Notes: generated from the sequence alone by a model not told the origin. A stretch of DNA of 8,504 nucleotides from Caldifarciminota bacterium (GCA_027064565.1 JAMOPK010000327.1:1-8504), one strand, 5' to 3'; numbered from the stretch's first letter, positions 1 to 6,523 are shown. Program-made: numbers and translations.

Positions 1-918
1 GTCCCTGCCCAGGTCGATCCAGACTGCGGATGTGTCCCAGACGTTTTCGATGTTCCCGGACGCCATGGCGAGGATAGACGCCGCCGCCCAGTTTGCGTTT
101 GTCGCCGAGTCGTCCACCGGATTGCCGAGGGTGTCCCACGGCAGGGATGCCCCCAGCCACGTCGAATCGCCTATCTGTTCAAGCGGAAATTGATGGCTCA
201 GGTCGAACGAGTCCATTGGGCCTGTTATCGGCGAAAATGCCAGTCCCATGGACAGGAGCTCCTCGAAATTCGGGAAGTGTTCGGGATGGATCGGCGGATT
301 TGGCAGGTGTCCGCCGGTCTCGCTCAGCGCCCCCGGCAGAAGGACATTTTCGGCGTAGTCCATCGGGTCAACTATCGGCGAATGCGCTGCAACGCTTCCA
401 AACACATCCGGATGCCGGAAATACAGCCGTAGCGCGCCGTAGCCGCCCATCGGCCCGACGCCTATGACCGCCCGATAGGAACTATCGGCAAAAACGTGGT
501 AGTTCCTGCCGACCTCAGCCATGATGTCGTTCAGCAGGAAGTCCTCCGCACCTCCGGCATAGAAATTGCCGCCATGTCGACCCTCTCCGTCAACCATGAC
601 CAGTATCGCCGGAGGGATGACCCCGGCCGATAGCATCCTGTCAACCACATCGAAAACCGGGTAGATGGAAAGAAATTCATCGGCACTTCGTCCGTAGGGC
701 AGCAGGATGTAGATCGACGGCAGGCTGTCGGGACAGCTCTCGCAGTAGTTGTAGGGCAGATAAACCGCCACGTCCCTGCTGGACGTAGAATCGCTGTTCC
801 AGACGGTGATGTGCTCGATTCTACCCTTTTTCAGGTCGTAGCCTTCGGTATCGGGAAAAGTTTTGCATCCAGAAAACGCCATGACGGCGAGCAGGGTCAT
901 CAAATAGATTTTTTTCAT
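1..918 (-). CDS. Esterase-fold (esterase D/enterochelin esterase-like) lipoprotein, probably catalytically inactive; C-terminus cut by window edge
   Basis: The frame reads from ATG at 918 down to base 1 without a stop, giving 306 residues. The start has an ideal ribosome site (GGAGGT, 6 bases upstream). The N-terminus MKKIYLMTLLAVMAFSGC looks like a lipoprotein signal with Cys18 as the lipidated residue, so the product is probably envelope-anchored. The body matches the putative esterase family (alpha/beta hydrolase): a strand with IYILLPYG at about 69-76, AILVMVDG at 104-111, and the elbow region YRAVIGVGPMGGYGALRLY at 148-166, followed by FRHPDVFGSVAAHSP. In active members the elbow reads G-x-S-M-G-G. 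Here the position before MGG is Pro156, preceded by an apparently inserted Gly, so the serine nucleophile is missing. The usual His-Gly of the oxyanion-hole strand (LLHG) is also changed, to LLPYG. The region of the catalytic Asp and His lies at or beyond the window edge. The fold assignment is good; lack of hydrolase activity is an inference. It is transcribed divergently from hutI. Confidence 0.8.
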   Translation of the reverse strand, partial: MKKIYLMTLLAVMAFSGCKTFPDTEGYDLKKGRIEHITVWNSDSTSSRDVAVYLPYNYCESCPDSLPSIYILLPYGRSADEFLSIYPVFDVVDRMLSAGVIPPAILVMVDGEGRHGGNFYAGGAEDFLLNDIMAEVGRNYHVFADSSYRAVIGVGPMGGYGALRLYFRHPDVFGSVAAHSPIVDPMDYAENVLLPGALSETGGHLPNPPIHPEHFPNFEELLSMGLAFSPITGPMDSFDLSHQFPLEQIGDSTWLGASLPWDTLGNPVDDSATNANWAAASILAMASGNIENVWDTSAVWIDLGRD

Positions 919-1142
919 GTGCTGACCTCCGTTATAGGTTGTTTAGGATACTGCAGATTCCACCGATAGGGAAAAATTCCTGCCCGTTGTTCACTGCACG
1001 TGAGTTAACGGTTTAATTCAGGAGGTTCAGTGGGTTATCGGATGGGAATGGCGACTGCCCGCTCTTCTGTTCGGAAGTTGCAGCACCGGGCTGACGCCCG
1101 AAGTTTGCGAGGCTCTATAATTTCAACCAACGGAGTGACATT
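919..1142. other. Divergent intergenic region between the esterase-like gene and hutI
   Basis: These 224 bases must hold the promoters for both flanking genes. Toward the minus-strand gene only the ribosome site (GGAGGT) is clear, and no strong promoter pair was found. Toward hutI there is a TATAAT at 1116-1121, a 5-bp GC hairpin (CGGGC, loop TGAC, GCCCG) at 1087-1100, and an AGGAGG at 1020-1025 followed 4 bases later by a GTG that opens a short frame. No RNA gene was recognised. Confidence 0.6.
1116..1121 (+). promoter_or_regulatory. Possible -10 element (TATAAT) for hutI operon
   Basis: A perfect TATAAT lies 21 bases before the hutI ATG. This would place transcription start near 1128 and give a leader of about 15 bases that still contains the ribosome site GGAG at 1132-1135. 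The -35 side is poor: the best candidate, CTGACG at 1091-1096, is 19 bases away and lies inside a small GC hairpin. The motif could be chance. Confidence 0.3.
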
Positions 1143-2408
1143 ATGGTCAAAAACAAAGTCGATACTGTTGATATTTTGTTGCTGGATTTTGAAGAGGTTG
1201 CCACGCCGAAAGACACATACAGGAAGCCCATCTCCGGCGATGCGCAGAACGATGTCATGGTGCTGGAGAACGGGGGGATCGCTATTCGGGACGGCAGGAT
1301 AGTGGAGGTCTCGAATTCCCGTGAGCTTGAGCGGAAATACGATGCCGAAAGGGTGTTCAGGTATCCCGGGAAGACCGCCATCCCCGGATTCGTTGATCCC
1401 CACACCCACCTCGTCTATGGCGGATGCCGACATCGGGAGTTCGAGCTGAGGCTTAGAGGAGTGCCTTACGTGGAGATCCTCAAAGCCGGCGGCGGCATAA
1501 ACGATACGGTCGCCCAGACCCGTGCGCTTGACGAGTCCGCCCTTTACTCCCTCGCCCGTCAGAGGCTCAGGACAGCCATTGCTCACGGCACGACTTCCAT
1601 CGAGATCAAATCGGGCTATGGACTGGATGTGGAGAACGAGCTCAAAATCCTCAGGGTTATCGATAGATTGCGCAGAGAGAACGAGATAACGGTGGTGCCG
1701 ACGTTTCTGGGCGCCCATGCTATCCCCCCGGAATACCGCAGAGACAGGGCCGGATATGTGAGGCTGGTCGTAGAAAAGATGTTGCCTGAGTTCCGGGGAC
1801 TTGCCGAGTTCGTCGATGTGTTCATGGATGAGGGCGCCTTCACAGCGGAGGAGACGGCATGGATTTTCCGTGAGGCCCTGAAGCTCGGATACAGGCTGAA
1901 ACTCCATGCCGATGAGCTTGCGCCGACGGGCGGAGCGGAGCTTGCGGCGGAGTTCGGGGCGGTTTCCGCCGACCATCTGGTTAAGATATCCGACGAAGGG
2001 ATACGGAAGATGGCGCAGGCCGGCACGATAGCAGTGCTTCTGCCGGCCACGACCTTTATGTTGAGGCACAGGGAATATGCGCCGGCAAGGAAGCTGATCG
2101 AGTCGGGCGTGCCTGTGGCGCTTGCCACCGACCACAATCCCGGCACCTCGCCGGTGATCTCTCAGGCCATTTCGATGGGTCTTGCGACGATGATGATGGA
2201 CATGACCCCTGCCGAGGCCCTCACGGCTGCAACCCTGAATGCAGCCTATGCCATCGGAGCAGGGGAGGAAACCGGTAGCCTTGAATCCGGCAAATGGGCG
2301 GATGTGGCGATCCTCGATGCGCATTCTTACGTCCACACGGTGTATGAGTTCGGTAGAAACCTTGTAACGGCTGTCTTCAGAAGGGGAGAGTTGATTCATG
2401 AAACCTAA
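1143..2408 (+). CDS. hutI: Imidazolonepropionase
   Basis: HutI hydrolyses 4-imidazolone-5-propanoate to N-formimino-L-glutamate, the third step of histidine degradation, in the cytoplasm. The 421-residue protein matches the usual family length and has its amidohydrolase signatures. The first metal ligands are H87 and H89 in DPHTHLVYGG. LRLRGVPYVEILKAGGGI follows at 103-119, then IEIKSGYGLD at 153-162, TFLGAHAIPPEY at 187-198, LKLHADE at 252-258 (H255 metal, E258 catalytic region), SADH at 275-278, and ATDHNPGTSP at 328-337 (D330 metal). All expected catalytic residues appear present. The ATG at 1143 is the only good start: GGAG lies 7 bases upstream and an in-frame TGA at 1092-1094 closes the frame above. 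The 3' end overlaps the next gene by 11 bases. No hutH, hutU or formiminoglutamate hydrolase gene is in the window, so the pathway must be completed elsewhere or the enzyme has another local role. Confidence 0.95.
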   Translation: MVKNKVDTVDILLLDFEEVATPKDTYRKPISGDAQNDVMVLENGGIAIRDGRIVEVSNSRELERKYDAERVFRYPGKTAIPGFVDPHTHLVYGGCRHREFELRLRGVPYVEILKAGGGINDTVAQTRALDESALYSLARQRLRTAIAHGTTSIEIKSGYGLDVENELKILRVIDRLRRENEITVVPTFLGAHAIPPEYRRDRAGYVRLVVEKMLPEFRGLAEFVDVFMDEGAFTAEETAWIFREALKLGYRLKLHADELAPTGGAELAAEFGAVSADHLVKISDEGIRKMAQAGTIAVLLPATTFMLRHREYAPARKLIESGVPVALATDHNPGTSPVISQAISMGLATMMMDMTPAEALTAATLNAAYAIGAGEETGSLESGKWADVAILDAHSYVHTVYEFGRNLVTAVFRRGELIHET

Positions 2409-3360
2409 GATAGGTGTTATCGGCGTCGGCCATCTTGGATTTCACCATGCAAGGGTACTGTCGCAGCTGGATTCCTGTGAGCTTGTTGGGATATATGACA
2501 TCGACATGGAGCGAGCGCGTTCTGTGGCTTCACAGTGGAACACAAAGGCTTACGAAGACATCGAATCGCTGATCCGTGACGTTGATGCCATAAGCTGTGT
2601 GGTGCCGACGGTCAACCATTTTGAGGTGGGCAGGCTCGTTCTCGAACACGGCAAACACCTTTTCCTTGAAAAGCCCATGGCCAGAACGCTTCAGGAAGCC
2701 GAGCAGCTGCTCCAAATTGCAGATTCCGCTGGCGTGAAGTTTCAGGTGGGCCACATTGAACGGTTCAACCCTGCCATTCTTGCCATCAAAGAGCAAATAA
2801 ACGAGCCACATTTCATCGAAAGCCACCGACTTTCACAATACAATGCCAGAAGCACGGATGTTGATGTGGTGCTTGACCTCATGATCCACGACATCGACCT
2901 GACGCTTTTTTTCATGGGAAAGGATCCCATCCGAGTGGATGGTGCCGGAGTGCCGGTTCTGACTGACAGGATCGATGTCGCCAACGCCAGATTGGAATTC
3001 GACAGGGGCGAGATTGCCAACCTCACGGCAAGCAGGGCTTACATTGGAAAGAAAAGGAAGATTCGGATATTCCAGCCGGACGCTTACATCTCGGTGAACT
3101 TCGTTTCGATGGATGTGGAGATCTATCGCAAAATTGATTCCACCATCCTCCCTTATTTCCCCAGCGTTGATAAAAGCGTGGAACCTCTCAGACTCGAACT
3201 CGAATCGTTCATAGATGCAGTTCGTTTTGATCGTCCCGTGGCGGTTTCGGGCGAGGAAGCGCTCAAAGCCCTCAGGGTGGCCTTTCAGATTATCGATGAA
3301 ATAGATAAAAGGTTGGAACTATCCGGTATTCTGGAAAAGAGCAGGGAGCGTTTGAGATGA
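2398..3360 (+). CDS. Gfo/Idh/MocA family NAD(P)-dependent oxidoreductase
   Basis: This is a 320-residue cytoplasmic dehydrogenase of the Gfo/Idh/MocA family, which oxidises or reduces sugars, sugar nucleotides or related polyols with NAD(P). The N-terminal Rossmann fold shows IGVIGVGHLGFHHA with the GxGxxG dinucleotide loop at 9-14. The family motif EKP is at 91-93 (FLEKPMARTL, with K92 the expected catalytic lysine). GHIERFNPAI follows at 118-127, and DLMIHDIDL at 160-168 carries the conserved His-Asp pair (H164, D165). The GHxxRFNP form recalls members acting on UDP-amino sugars, such as UDP-GlcNAc 3-dehydrogenases found near lipid A genes, but substrate cannot be fixed from sequence alone. 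The ATG lies inside the end of hutI in another frame, with GGGGAG about 9 bases upstream, so translation is probably coupled. Its end overlaps the next gene through an ATGA. Confidence 0.88.
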   Translation: MKPKIGVIGVGHLGFHHARVLSQLDSCELVGIYDIDMERARSVASQWNTKAYEDIESLIRDVDAISCVVPTVNHFEVGRLVLEHGKHLFLEKPMARTLQEAEQLLQIADSAGVKFQVGHIERFNPAILAIKEQINEPHFIESHRLSQYNARSTDVDVVLDLMIHDIDLTLFFMGKDPIRVDGAGVPVLTDRIDVANARLEFDRGEIANLTASRAYIGKKRKIRIFQPDAYISVNFVSMDVEIYRKIDSTILPYFPSVDKSVEPLRLELESFIDAVRFDRPVAVSGEEALKALRVAFQIIDEIDKRLELSGILEKSRERLR

Positions 3361-3935
3361 ATCTTTCCTCGATTGGCCGAAAGTTTTTCAAGGTGAGAGG
3401 CTACATGGGTGTTCCTGTATTTTTGCTGGCTGTCATTTTTGCGGATGAAGGCCGCTCGATGCCAGCTCTCGGCCTAATCTCGATCCTCATAGGCGAGATC
3501 ATAAGGATATGGAGCGTGGCGTATTCGGGAGCCACCACACGGGCAAGACAGATAATGGCTCAACGCCTTGTGAGAGAAGGGCCATATAGCATGACAAGGA
3601 ACCCGATTTACATCGGAAATTTCCTGATAGGACTTGGCGTTGTGCTGTTTTCCGGTGCCCTGTTCCCGTATCTGCTCGTTGCCTATCTGATTCTTTTCTG
3701 GATGGAGTATATCCCAATAATTCATGCCGAGGAGGAATATCTTTCCTCAAAATTTGGCGAAGAGTTTGAACGTTACAAAAGGGAGGTGCCGAGGGTATTC
3801 CCGAATTTCTGGAGGTTTAGGCCTCCAGAGGGCTATACGCCTGACATCCGGATGGCAATCCGGTCGGAAAAAAGCACCTTTTTCATCCTATCCGGGACGC
3901 TGGTGGCTATAATTCTCAAGTTCATCTTCTTATAA
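3357..3935 (+). CDS. Membrane methyltransferase of the isoprenylcysteine carboxyl/phospholipid methyltransferase (ICMT/PEMT) type
   Basis: This 192-residue integral membrane protein has hydrophobic stretches at about 17-29, 36-55, 86-101, 103-121 and 174-191. The C-terminal half has the family's S-adenosylmethionine-binding pattern: LVREGPYSMTRNPIYIGNFL at 71-90 (the GPY...RNP-Y-G signature) and a conserved acidic patch EEEYL at 125-129, followed by KFGEEFERYKREVPRVFP at 132-149. Bacterial members methylate lipids or small molecules; the target here is unknown. The ATG overlaps the preceding stop (ATGA) and has AGGGAG 8 bases upstream, so it is coupled to the oxidoreductase gene. A further C-terminal hydrophobic segment after the signature region, ending IILKFIFL, extends beyond the core. 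Its last 14 bases overlap the end of the convergent SLBB gene. Confidence 0.85.
   Translation: MNLSSIGRKFFKVRGYMGVPVFLLAVIFADEGRSMPALGLISILIGEIIRIWSVAYSGATTRARQIMAQRLVREGPYSMTRNPIYIGNFLIGLGVVLFSGALFPYLLVAYLILFWMEYIPIIHAEEEYLSSKFGEEFERYKREVPRVFPNFWRFRPPEGYTPDIRMAIRSEKSTFFILSGTLVAIILKFIFL
3808..3829 (+). repeat. 8-bp perfect stem-loop inside the methyltransferase gene
   Basis: TCTGGAGG (3808-3815) and CCTCCAGA (3822-3829) are perfect reverse complements around a 6-base loop, TTTAGG. The hairpin lies about 105 bases before the stop codon. No T-run follows, so it is not a standard intrinsic terminator. It encodes ordinary residues of the protein and may be coincidental. Confidence 0.4.
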
Positions 3936-4569
3936 CGCTCCAGATAACGGCGATTTTCCACAGCACATCCAGAACTTGTTTTGCTAAGACTAATTTGTTT
4001 TTGGGGACCTCAATCACGTCTCCCGAACGTATGCCGATGTCTTCCACAGCGCTCCTTTTCTGCATTTCTCCCCACACGTTGATTTTGAGCCGTTTGCCAT
4101 CCCTGATAACCCGCACATGTTTCAAGTCCCCGTTTTCGGTCAGTCCTCCCGCTTTGCCAATGGCGTTCCAGATGTCATCGTAAGGTTCGAGGAAATATTC
4201 GCCGGGACGCTTTACCTCTCCAACAACGTATATGCGATACATGACCGAAATGTTGTAAACAGGTCGTTTGAAATAGTTTGAGTAAGCGTTATAGATGGAG
4301 TCCTGCAGGTCGCGGGCAGTAAACTTTGACACCTCTATTCTCCCGATAAACGGCACAAAAACCGTCGTGTCCCCTTCCACAAACACTGTATCCACGTGTG
4401 TATAGGTGTAATGTCCATAATCATACTTGGACAGTGCTGTTGGTTGTCGGAACTTGATTACCACTGCGTCACCCGGATGCAAATTAAATAATACCCATAA
4501 CAATAGTGAATGCATAGTTGCTATTATTTTACGGGAACAGGCATGTGAATTCTCAACCATTTCAGCCAA
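3922..4569 (-). CDS. Short polysaccharide-export (Wza-type) protein with SLBB domain
   Basis: The product is 215 residues from the TTG at 4569. In-frame ATGs at 4560 and 4515 are equally possible starts, and none has a recognisable ribosome site. From the TTG, residues 30-110 match the polysaccharide export domain (LHPGDAVVIKF at 30-40, VFVPFIGRIEV at 70-80, then FTARDLQDSI). Residues 112-160 match an SLBB domain (YVVGEVKRPGEYFLEP, then NAIGKAGGLTENGDL), ending IRSGDVIEVP at 180-189. Such proteins form or gate outer-membrane channels for capsule or exopolysaccharide. The C-terminal LDVLWKIAVIWSVIRR is hydrophobic to amphipathic and could be a membrane helix, as at the C-terminus of Wza. The N-terminus has a hydrophobic run (IIATMHSLLLWVLFNL at 15-30) but no clear signal-peptidase site and no lipobox, which is odd for this family. 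It is divergent from the MerR-uppP unit and has no glycosyltransferase or Wzc neighbour here. Confidence 0.82.
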   Translation of the reverse strand: MAEMVENSHACSRKIIATMHSLLLWVLFNLHPGDAVVIKFRQPTALSKYDYGHYTYTHVDTVFVEGDTTVFVPFIGRIEVSKFTARDLQDSIYNAYSNYFKRPVYNISVMYRIYVVGEVKRPGEYFLEPYDDIWNAIGKAGGLTENGDLKHVRVIRDGKRLKINVWGEMQKRSAVEDIGIRSGDVIEVPKNKLVLAKQVLDVLWKIAVIWSVIRR

Positions 4570-4716
4570 TTGTTTTGTTTATGGAATTAGCGGTGCGGCA
4601 TTTTGTGCAAGCTCAATCTATTGATTTTCAGAATCTTGTCCCGGTCAAGTAAATGCGATTGAGATGGCCTATCGACCTTTGACTTCATAAAAATTTCGCT
4701 ATAAATTTAATCCACG
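4570..4716. other. AT-rich divergent promoter region between SLBB gene and MerR gene
   Basis: These 147 bases separate two divergent genes. By hand count, 4441-4680 is about 40 percent GC, lower than parts of hutI (for example 75 percent in 1921-1980). A good promoter faces the MerR gene. Facing the SLBB gene, TTGACC reads on the minus strand at about 4641-4646, but no convincing -10 follows at the right distance. Neither flanking gene has a Shine-Dalgarno sequence. An operator for the MerR protein would be expected here, but no clear dyad was identified. Confidence 0.5.
4679..4707 (+). promoter_or_regulatory. Probable promoter of the MerR-uppP unit, giving a near-leaderless transcript
   Basis: TTGACT at 4679-4684 is followed after 17 bases by TAAATT at 4702-4707 (or after 15 bases by TATAAA at 4700-4705). 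Transcription would start at about 4712-4716, immediately before the ATG at 4717. The bases before that ATG (TTTAATCCACG) contain no ribosome site, consistent with a leaderless message. Confidence 0.45.
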
Positions 4717-5058
4717 ATGGCAAAGGTCTATTACACCATTTCGGAGGTCTCAGATATAATCGACGTAAAACCCCATGTTCTCCGTTATTGGGAGGCCACT
4801 CTTGGTGTCCCACAGCCCCGCAGGAAAGCCGGAAAACGGTTTTACACCCCTCAGGATATAAGGATGGCCTACCTTATAAAAGTTCTCCTATACAAGCGTG
4901 GTTATACGCTTGATAAAGTTTCCAAACTCTTCAAAGAGCATGGTCCGGATAAGCTTTCGCCGGTAATGCTCGATCCGCTGCTCAACGATGTTCGAGAGGA
5001 TATTCAGGCGGCGTTAAGCGAACTTACAGAGCTAAAAGAACTTCTGGAGGAGAGATGA
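4717..5058 (+). CDS. Small MerR-family transcriptional regulator
   Basis: This 113-residue protein has the MerR winged helix-turn-helix at its N-terminus: YYTISEVSDIIDVKPHVLRYWE (about 5-26) is the HTH, and GKRFYTPQDIRMAYLIKVLLYKRGYTLDKVSKLF (39-72) is the wing and following helices. A short C-terminal helix (about 86-113) rich in Leu and Glu would form the dimer coiled coil. There is no added effector domain, so it belongs to the short MerR class and any ligand is unknown. The family usually begins with this YYTISEV segment just after the start, which supports the ATG at 4717 although it lacks a ribosome site. The stop overlaps the uppP start (ATGA), so the two are co-translated. It could regulate its own operon and the divergent SLBB gene; this is inference. 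Confidence 0.88.
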   Translation: MAKVYYTISEVSDIIDVKPHVLRYWEATLGVPQPRRKAGKRFYTPQDIRMAYLIKVLLYKRGYTLDKVSKLFKEHGPDKLSPVMLDPLLNDVREDIQAALSELTELKELLEER

Positions 5059-5810
5059 AAGCGATAATCCTTGGATTGGTTCAGGGGATAACTGAATTCC
5101 TGCCTGTGTCAAGTTCCGGGCATCTTGTGGTTATGAAGTCGCTATTAGGATTTCAATCGCCCGGAATCGCTTTTGAAGTGTTGCTGCACCTTGCCACAAT
5201 GCTTTCCGTTCTCGTGTTCTTCAACAAAAAGGTCATAACGGCCCTGTTAGATTGGAAATACGTCCTTGCCATAATTGTGGGGTGCATCCCGGCAGGGATA
5301 GTTGGGGTTTTCTTCGGCGATGCCATTGAGGCCATGTTTGATGGATTAAAATGGGTCGAGATCTTCTTTGTGCTCAACGGGGTGCTTCTTATTGCCGGAT
5401 GGAAATTGGCACAAGGCAATCGGAATGGTAAGCAACTTAACCTATTGACGGCATTTTTGATTGGTCTGGCGCAGGCGCTGGCGGTGATGCCCGGAATATC
5501 CCGTTCCGGGATGACCATAACTGCCGGGGTCTTGCTTGGCCTTGACCGTGAGGAAGCGTTCAAGTTTTCGTTCTTTCTGTTCCTTCCGGCCGTTTTCGGG
5601 GCCGGCCTGCTTAAGGCCAGAGAAATCAGTGAGTTTGCTATTTCAGCGGGCGAGATAGGTGGTTTCATCGTGGCCTTTGGCATAGGGATTCTCGCCCTGT
5701 CTTTATTGAAAAATACCCTTTCCAGCAAGAAATTTTCAGCCTACGGCGTTTATACTCTTGTTCTTGGATTGATACTAATTGTCGTTGACAAAATATTTGG
5801 CATGGTCTAA
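5055..5810 (+). CDS. uppP: Undecaprenyl-diphosphatase
   Basis: UppP (BacA) is an inner-membrane enzyme that dephosphorylates undecaprenyl diphosphate, recycling the lipid carrier used for peptidoglycan and surface polysaccharide; its loss or excess alters bacitracin sensitivity. At 251 residues it is slightly shorter than typical members (about 260-280). The first signature QGITEFLPVSSSGH at 10-23 holds the (E/Q)xxxE pair (Q10, E14) and the catalytic His23. The second, PGISRSGMT at 146-154, carries Arg150. The rest is hydrophobic, with several membrane segments including VLAIIVGCIPAGIVGVFFG at 70-88 and GGFIVAFGIGILALSLL at 202-218. The ATG overlaps the MerR stop and has GGAGG 4 bases upstream. 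No terminator was seen after the stop. Confidence 0.96.
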   Translation: MKAIILGLVQGITEFLPVSSSGHLVVMKSLLGFQSPGIAFEVLLHLATMLSVLVFFNKKVITALLDWKYVLAIIVGCIPAGIVGVFFGDAIEAMFDGLKWVEIFFVLNGVLLIAGWKLAQGNRNGKQLNLLTAFLIGLAQALAVMPGISRSGMTITAGVLLGLDREEAFKFSFFLFLPAVFGAGLLKAREISEFAISAGEIGGFIVAFGIGILALSLLKNTLSSKKFSAYGVYTLVLGLILIVVDKIFGMV

Positions 5811-5889
5811 AATCAAATTTGAATCGCAATTGAGTTGCAAAACTTTGCTAAGATAAACCAACACAATGACAAAAGGGAGGTAAAACGAG

Positions 5890-6519
5890 ATGAGCTTGGT
5901 CGAATATTTCAACAAGGGCGGGTCGATGATGTGGTTGCTGGCCCTGGTGGCAATTCTGGCTATCGCGATAATCATTGAGCGTATCATAACACTCTGGATT
6001 GTACACAGGAAAAACCCGCTTAAGGTGTTCGAGGAATTCAAGGAAATCTTCGAATCCGATGGGATGGAAGCCGCGAAGGAATATCTCGCTAAAGAGAAAT
6101 CGCCGATGGCAAAGATACTCCTTGTTGGGCTTGAGAAGATGAATCGCGGTCGCGCAGTAGTCGAGGAGGCCATGACAATGAAGGCCTCGAGTGTGCTCGC
6201 ATTTCTTGATCGCGGCATGATTTACCTTAGTGCCTCGGCTACTGTTGCGCCGATCCTTGGATTCCTTGGAACAGTTACGGGGATGATCAAGGCATTTAAT
6301 GCTATCGCTCTTGCTGGTGAAGTTGAGCCTACCCTTGTGGCCGCCGGTATCTCCGAAGCTCTTATCACCACAGCTACAGGTCTTCTGATCGCTGCACCAA
6401 TAGCCATCTTTTATGCTGCATTTTCTTCTACAATAAATGGTTACGCGAGGAAAGCTGAAGAAGCATCCAATGCTTTTATCGAATACCTCCTTGAGAAGGG
6501 CTTGCTCAAAGAGGAATAA
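5890..6519 (+). CDS. exbB: MotA/TolQ/ExbB proton channel family protein (ExbB-like)
   Basis: ExbB forms the inner-membrane pentamer that, with ExbD, couples the proton gradient to TonB. This 209-residue protein has TM1 at about 12-37, a cytoplasmic loop with charged helices (41-108), TM2 at about 112-138 with the conserved LGFLGTVTGMIKAF (123-136), and TM3 at about 156-180 within GISEALITTATGLLIAAPIAIF. These are the hallmark segments of the family, including the channel-lining threonines in LGTVTG and TTATG. The start has GGGAGG ending 9 bases upstream. It begins a tight run with two exbD genes, tonB and a receptor, which favours ExbB over TolQ or MotA. A 79-base gap follows uppP, enough for a separate promoter, though none is convincing. 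Confidence 0.92.
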   Translation: MSLVEYFNKGGSMMWLLALVAILAIAIIIERIITLWIVHRKNPLKVFEEFKEIFESDGMEAAKEYLAKEKSPMAKILLVGLEKMNRGRAVVEEAMTMKASSVLAFLDRGMIYLSASATVAPILGFLGTVTGMIKAFNAIALAGEVEPTLVAAGISEALITTATGLLIAAPIAIFYAAFSSTINGYARKAEEASNAFIEYLLEKGLLKEE

Positions 6520-6523
6520 GCCC

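Noticed and set aside
93..467. Plus-strand open frames inside the esterase-like gene
   Set aside because: The minus-strand frame has the lipoprotein signal, ribosome site and family motifs; the plus-strand frames are Arg/Pro/Ser-rich shadows.
991..1003. Dyad TCAC-5-GTGA as a regulator binding site
   Set aside because: The arms are only four bases long and match no known operator that I can support; such a dyad is easily expected by chance.
1030..1302. Short plus-strand frame starting at GTG 1030 as a real gene
   Set aside because: It has a good ribosome site but runs 160 bases out of phase into hutI and its product shows no family features. It is kept only as a leader-frame observation.
1035..2399. 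Long open frame (454 codons) on the minus strand opposite hutI
   Set aside because: It mirrors the GC-rich, unambiguous hutI gene, resembles no known family and is low in hydrophobic patterning. Such antisense frames are common opposite GC-rich coding DNA.
5285..5300. Small inverted repeat ATCCC/GGGAT in uppP
   Set aside because: It is short, lies in the middle of a gene, has no T-run, and encodes ordinary membrane-segment residues.
5490..5510. Inverted repeat CCCGGAA/TTCCGGG in uppP
   Set aside because: It falls exactly on the codons for the invariant PGISRSG catalytic motif, so codon constraint explains it.
5811..5889. Promoter or terminator between uppP and exbB
   Set aside because: A TAAGAT at 5849-5854 has no -35 at proper spacing, and the only hairpins (such as GCAA/TTGC) are too short, so neither element could be supported.
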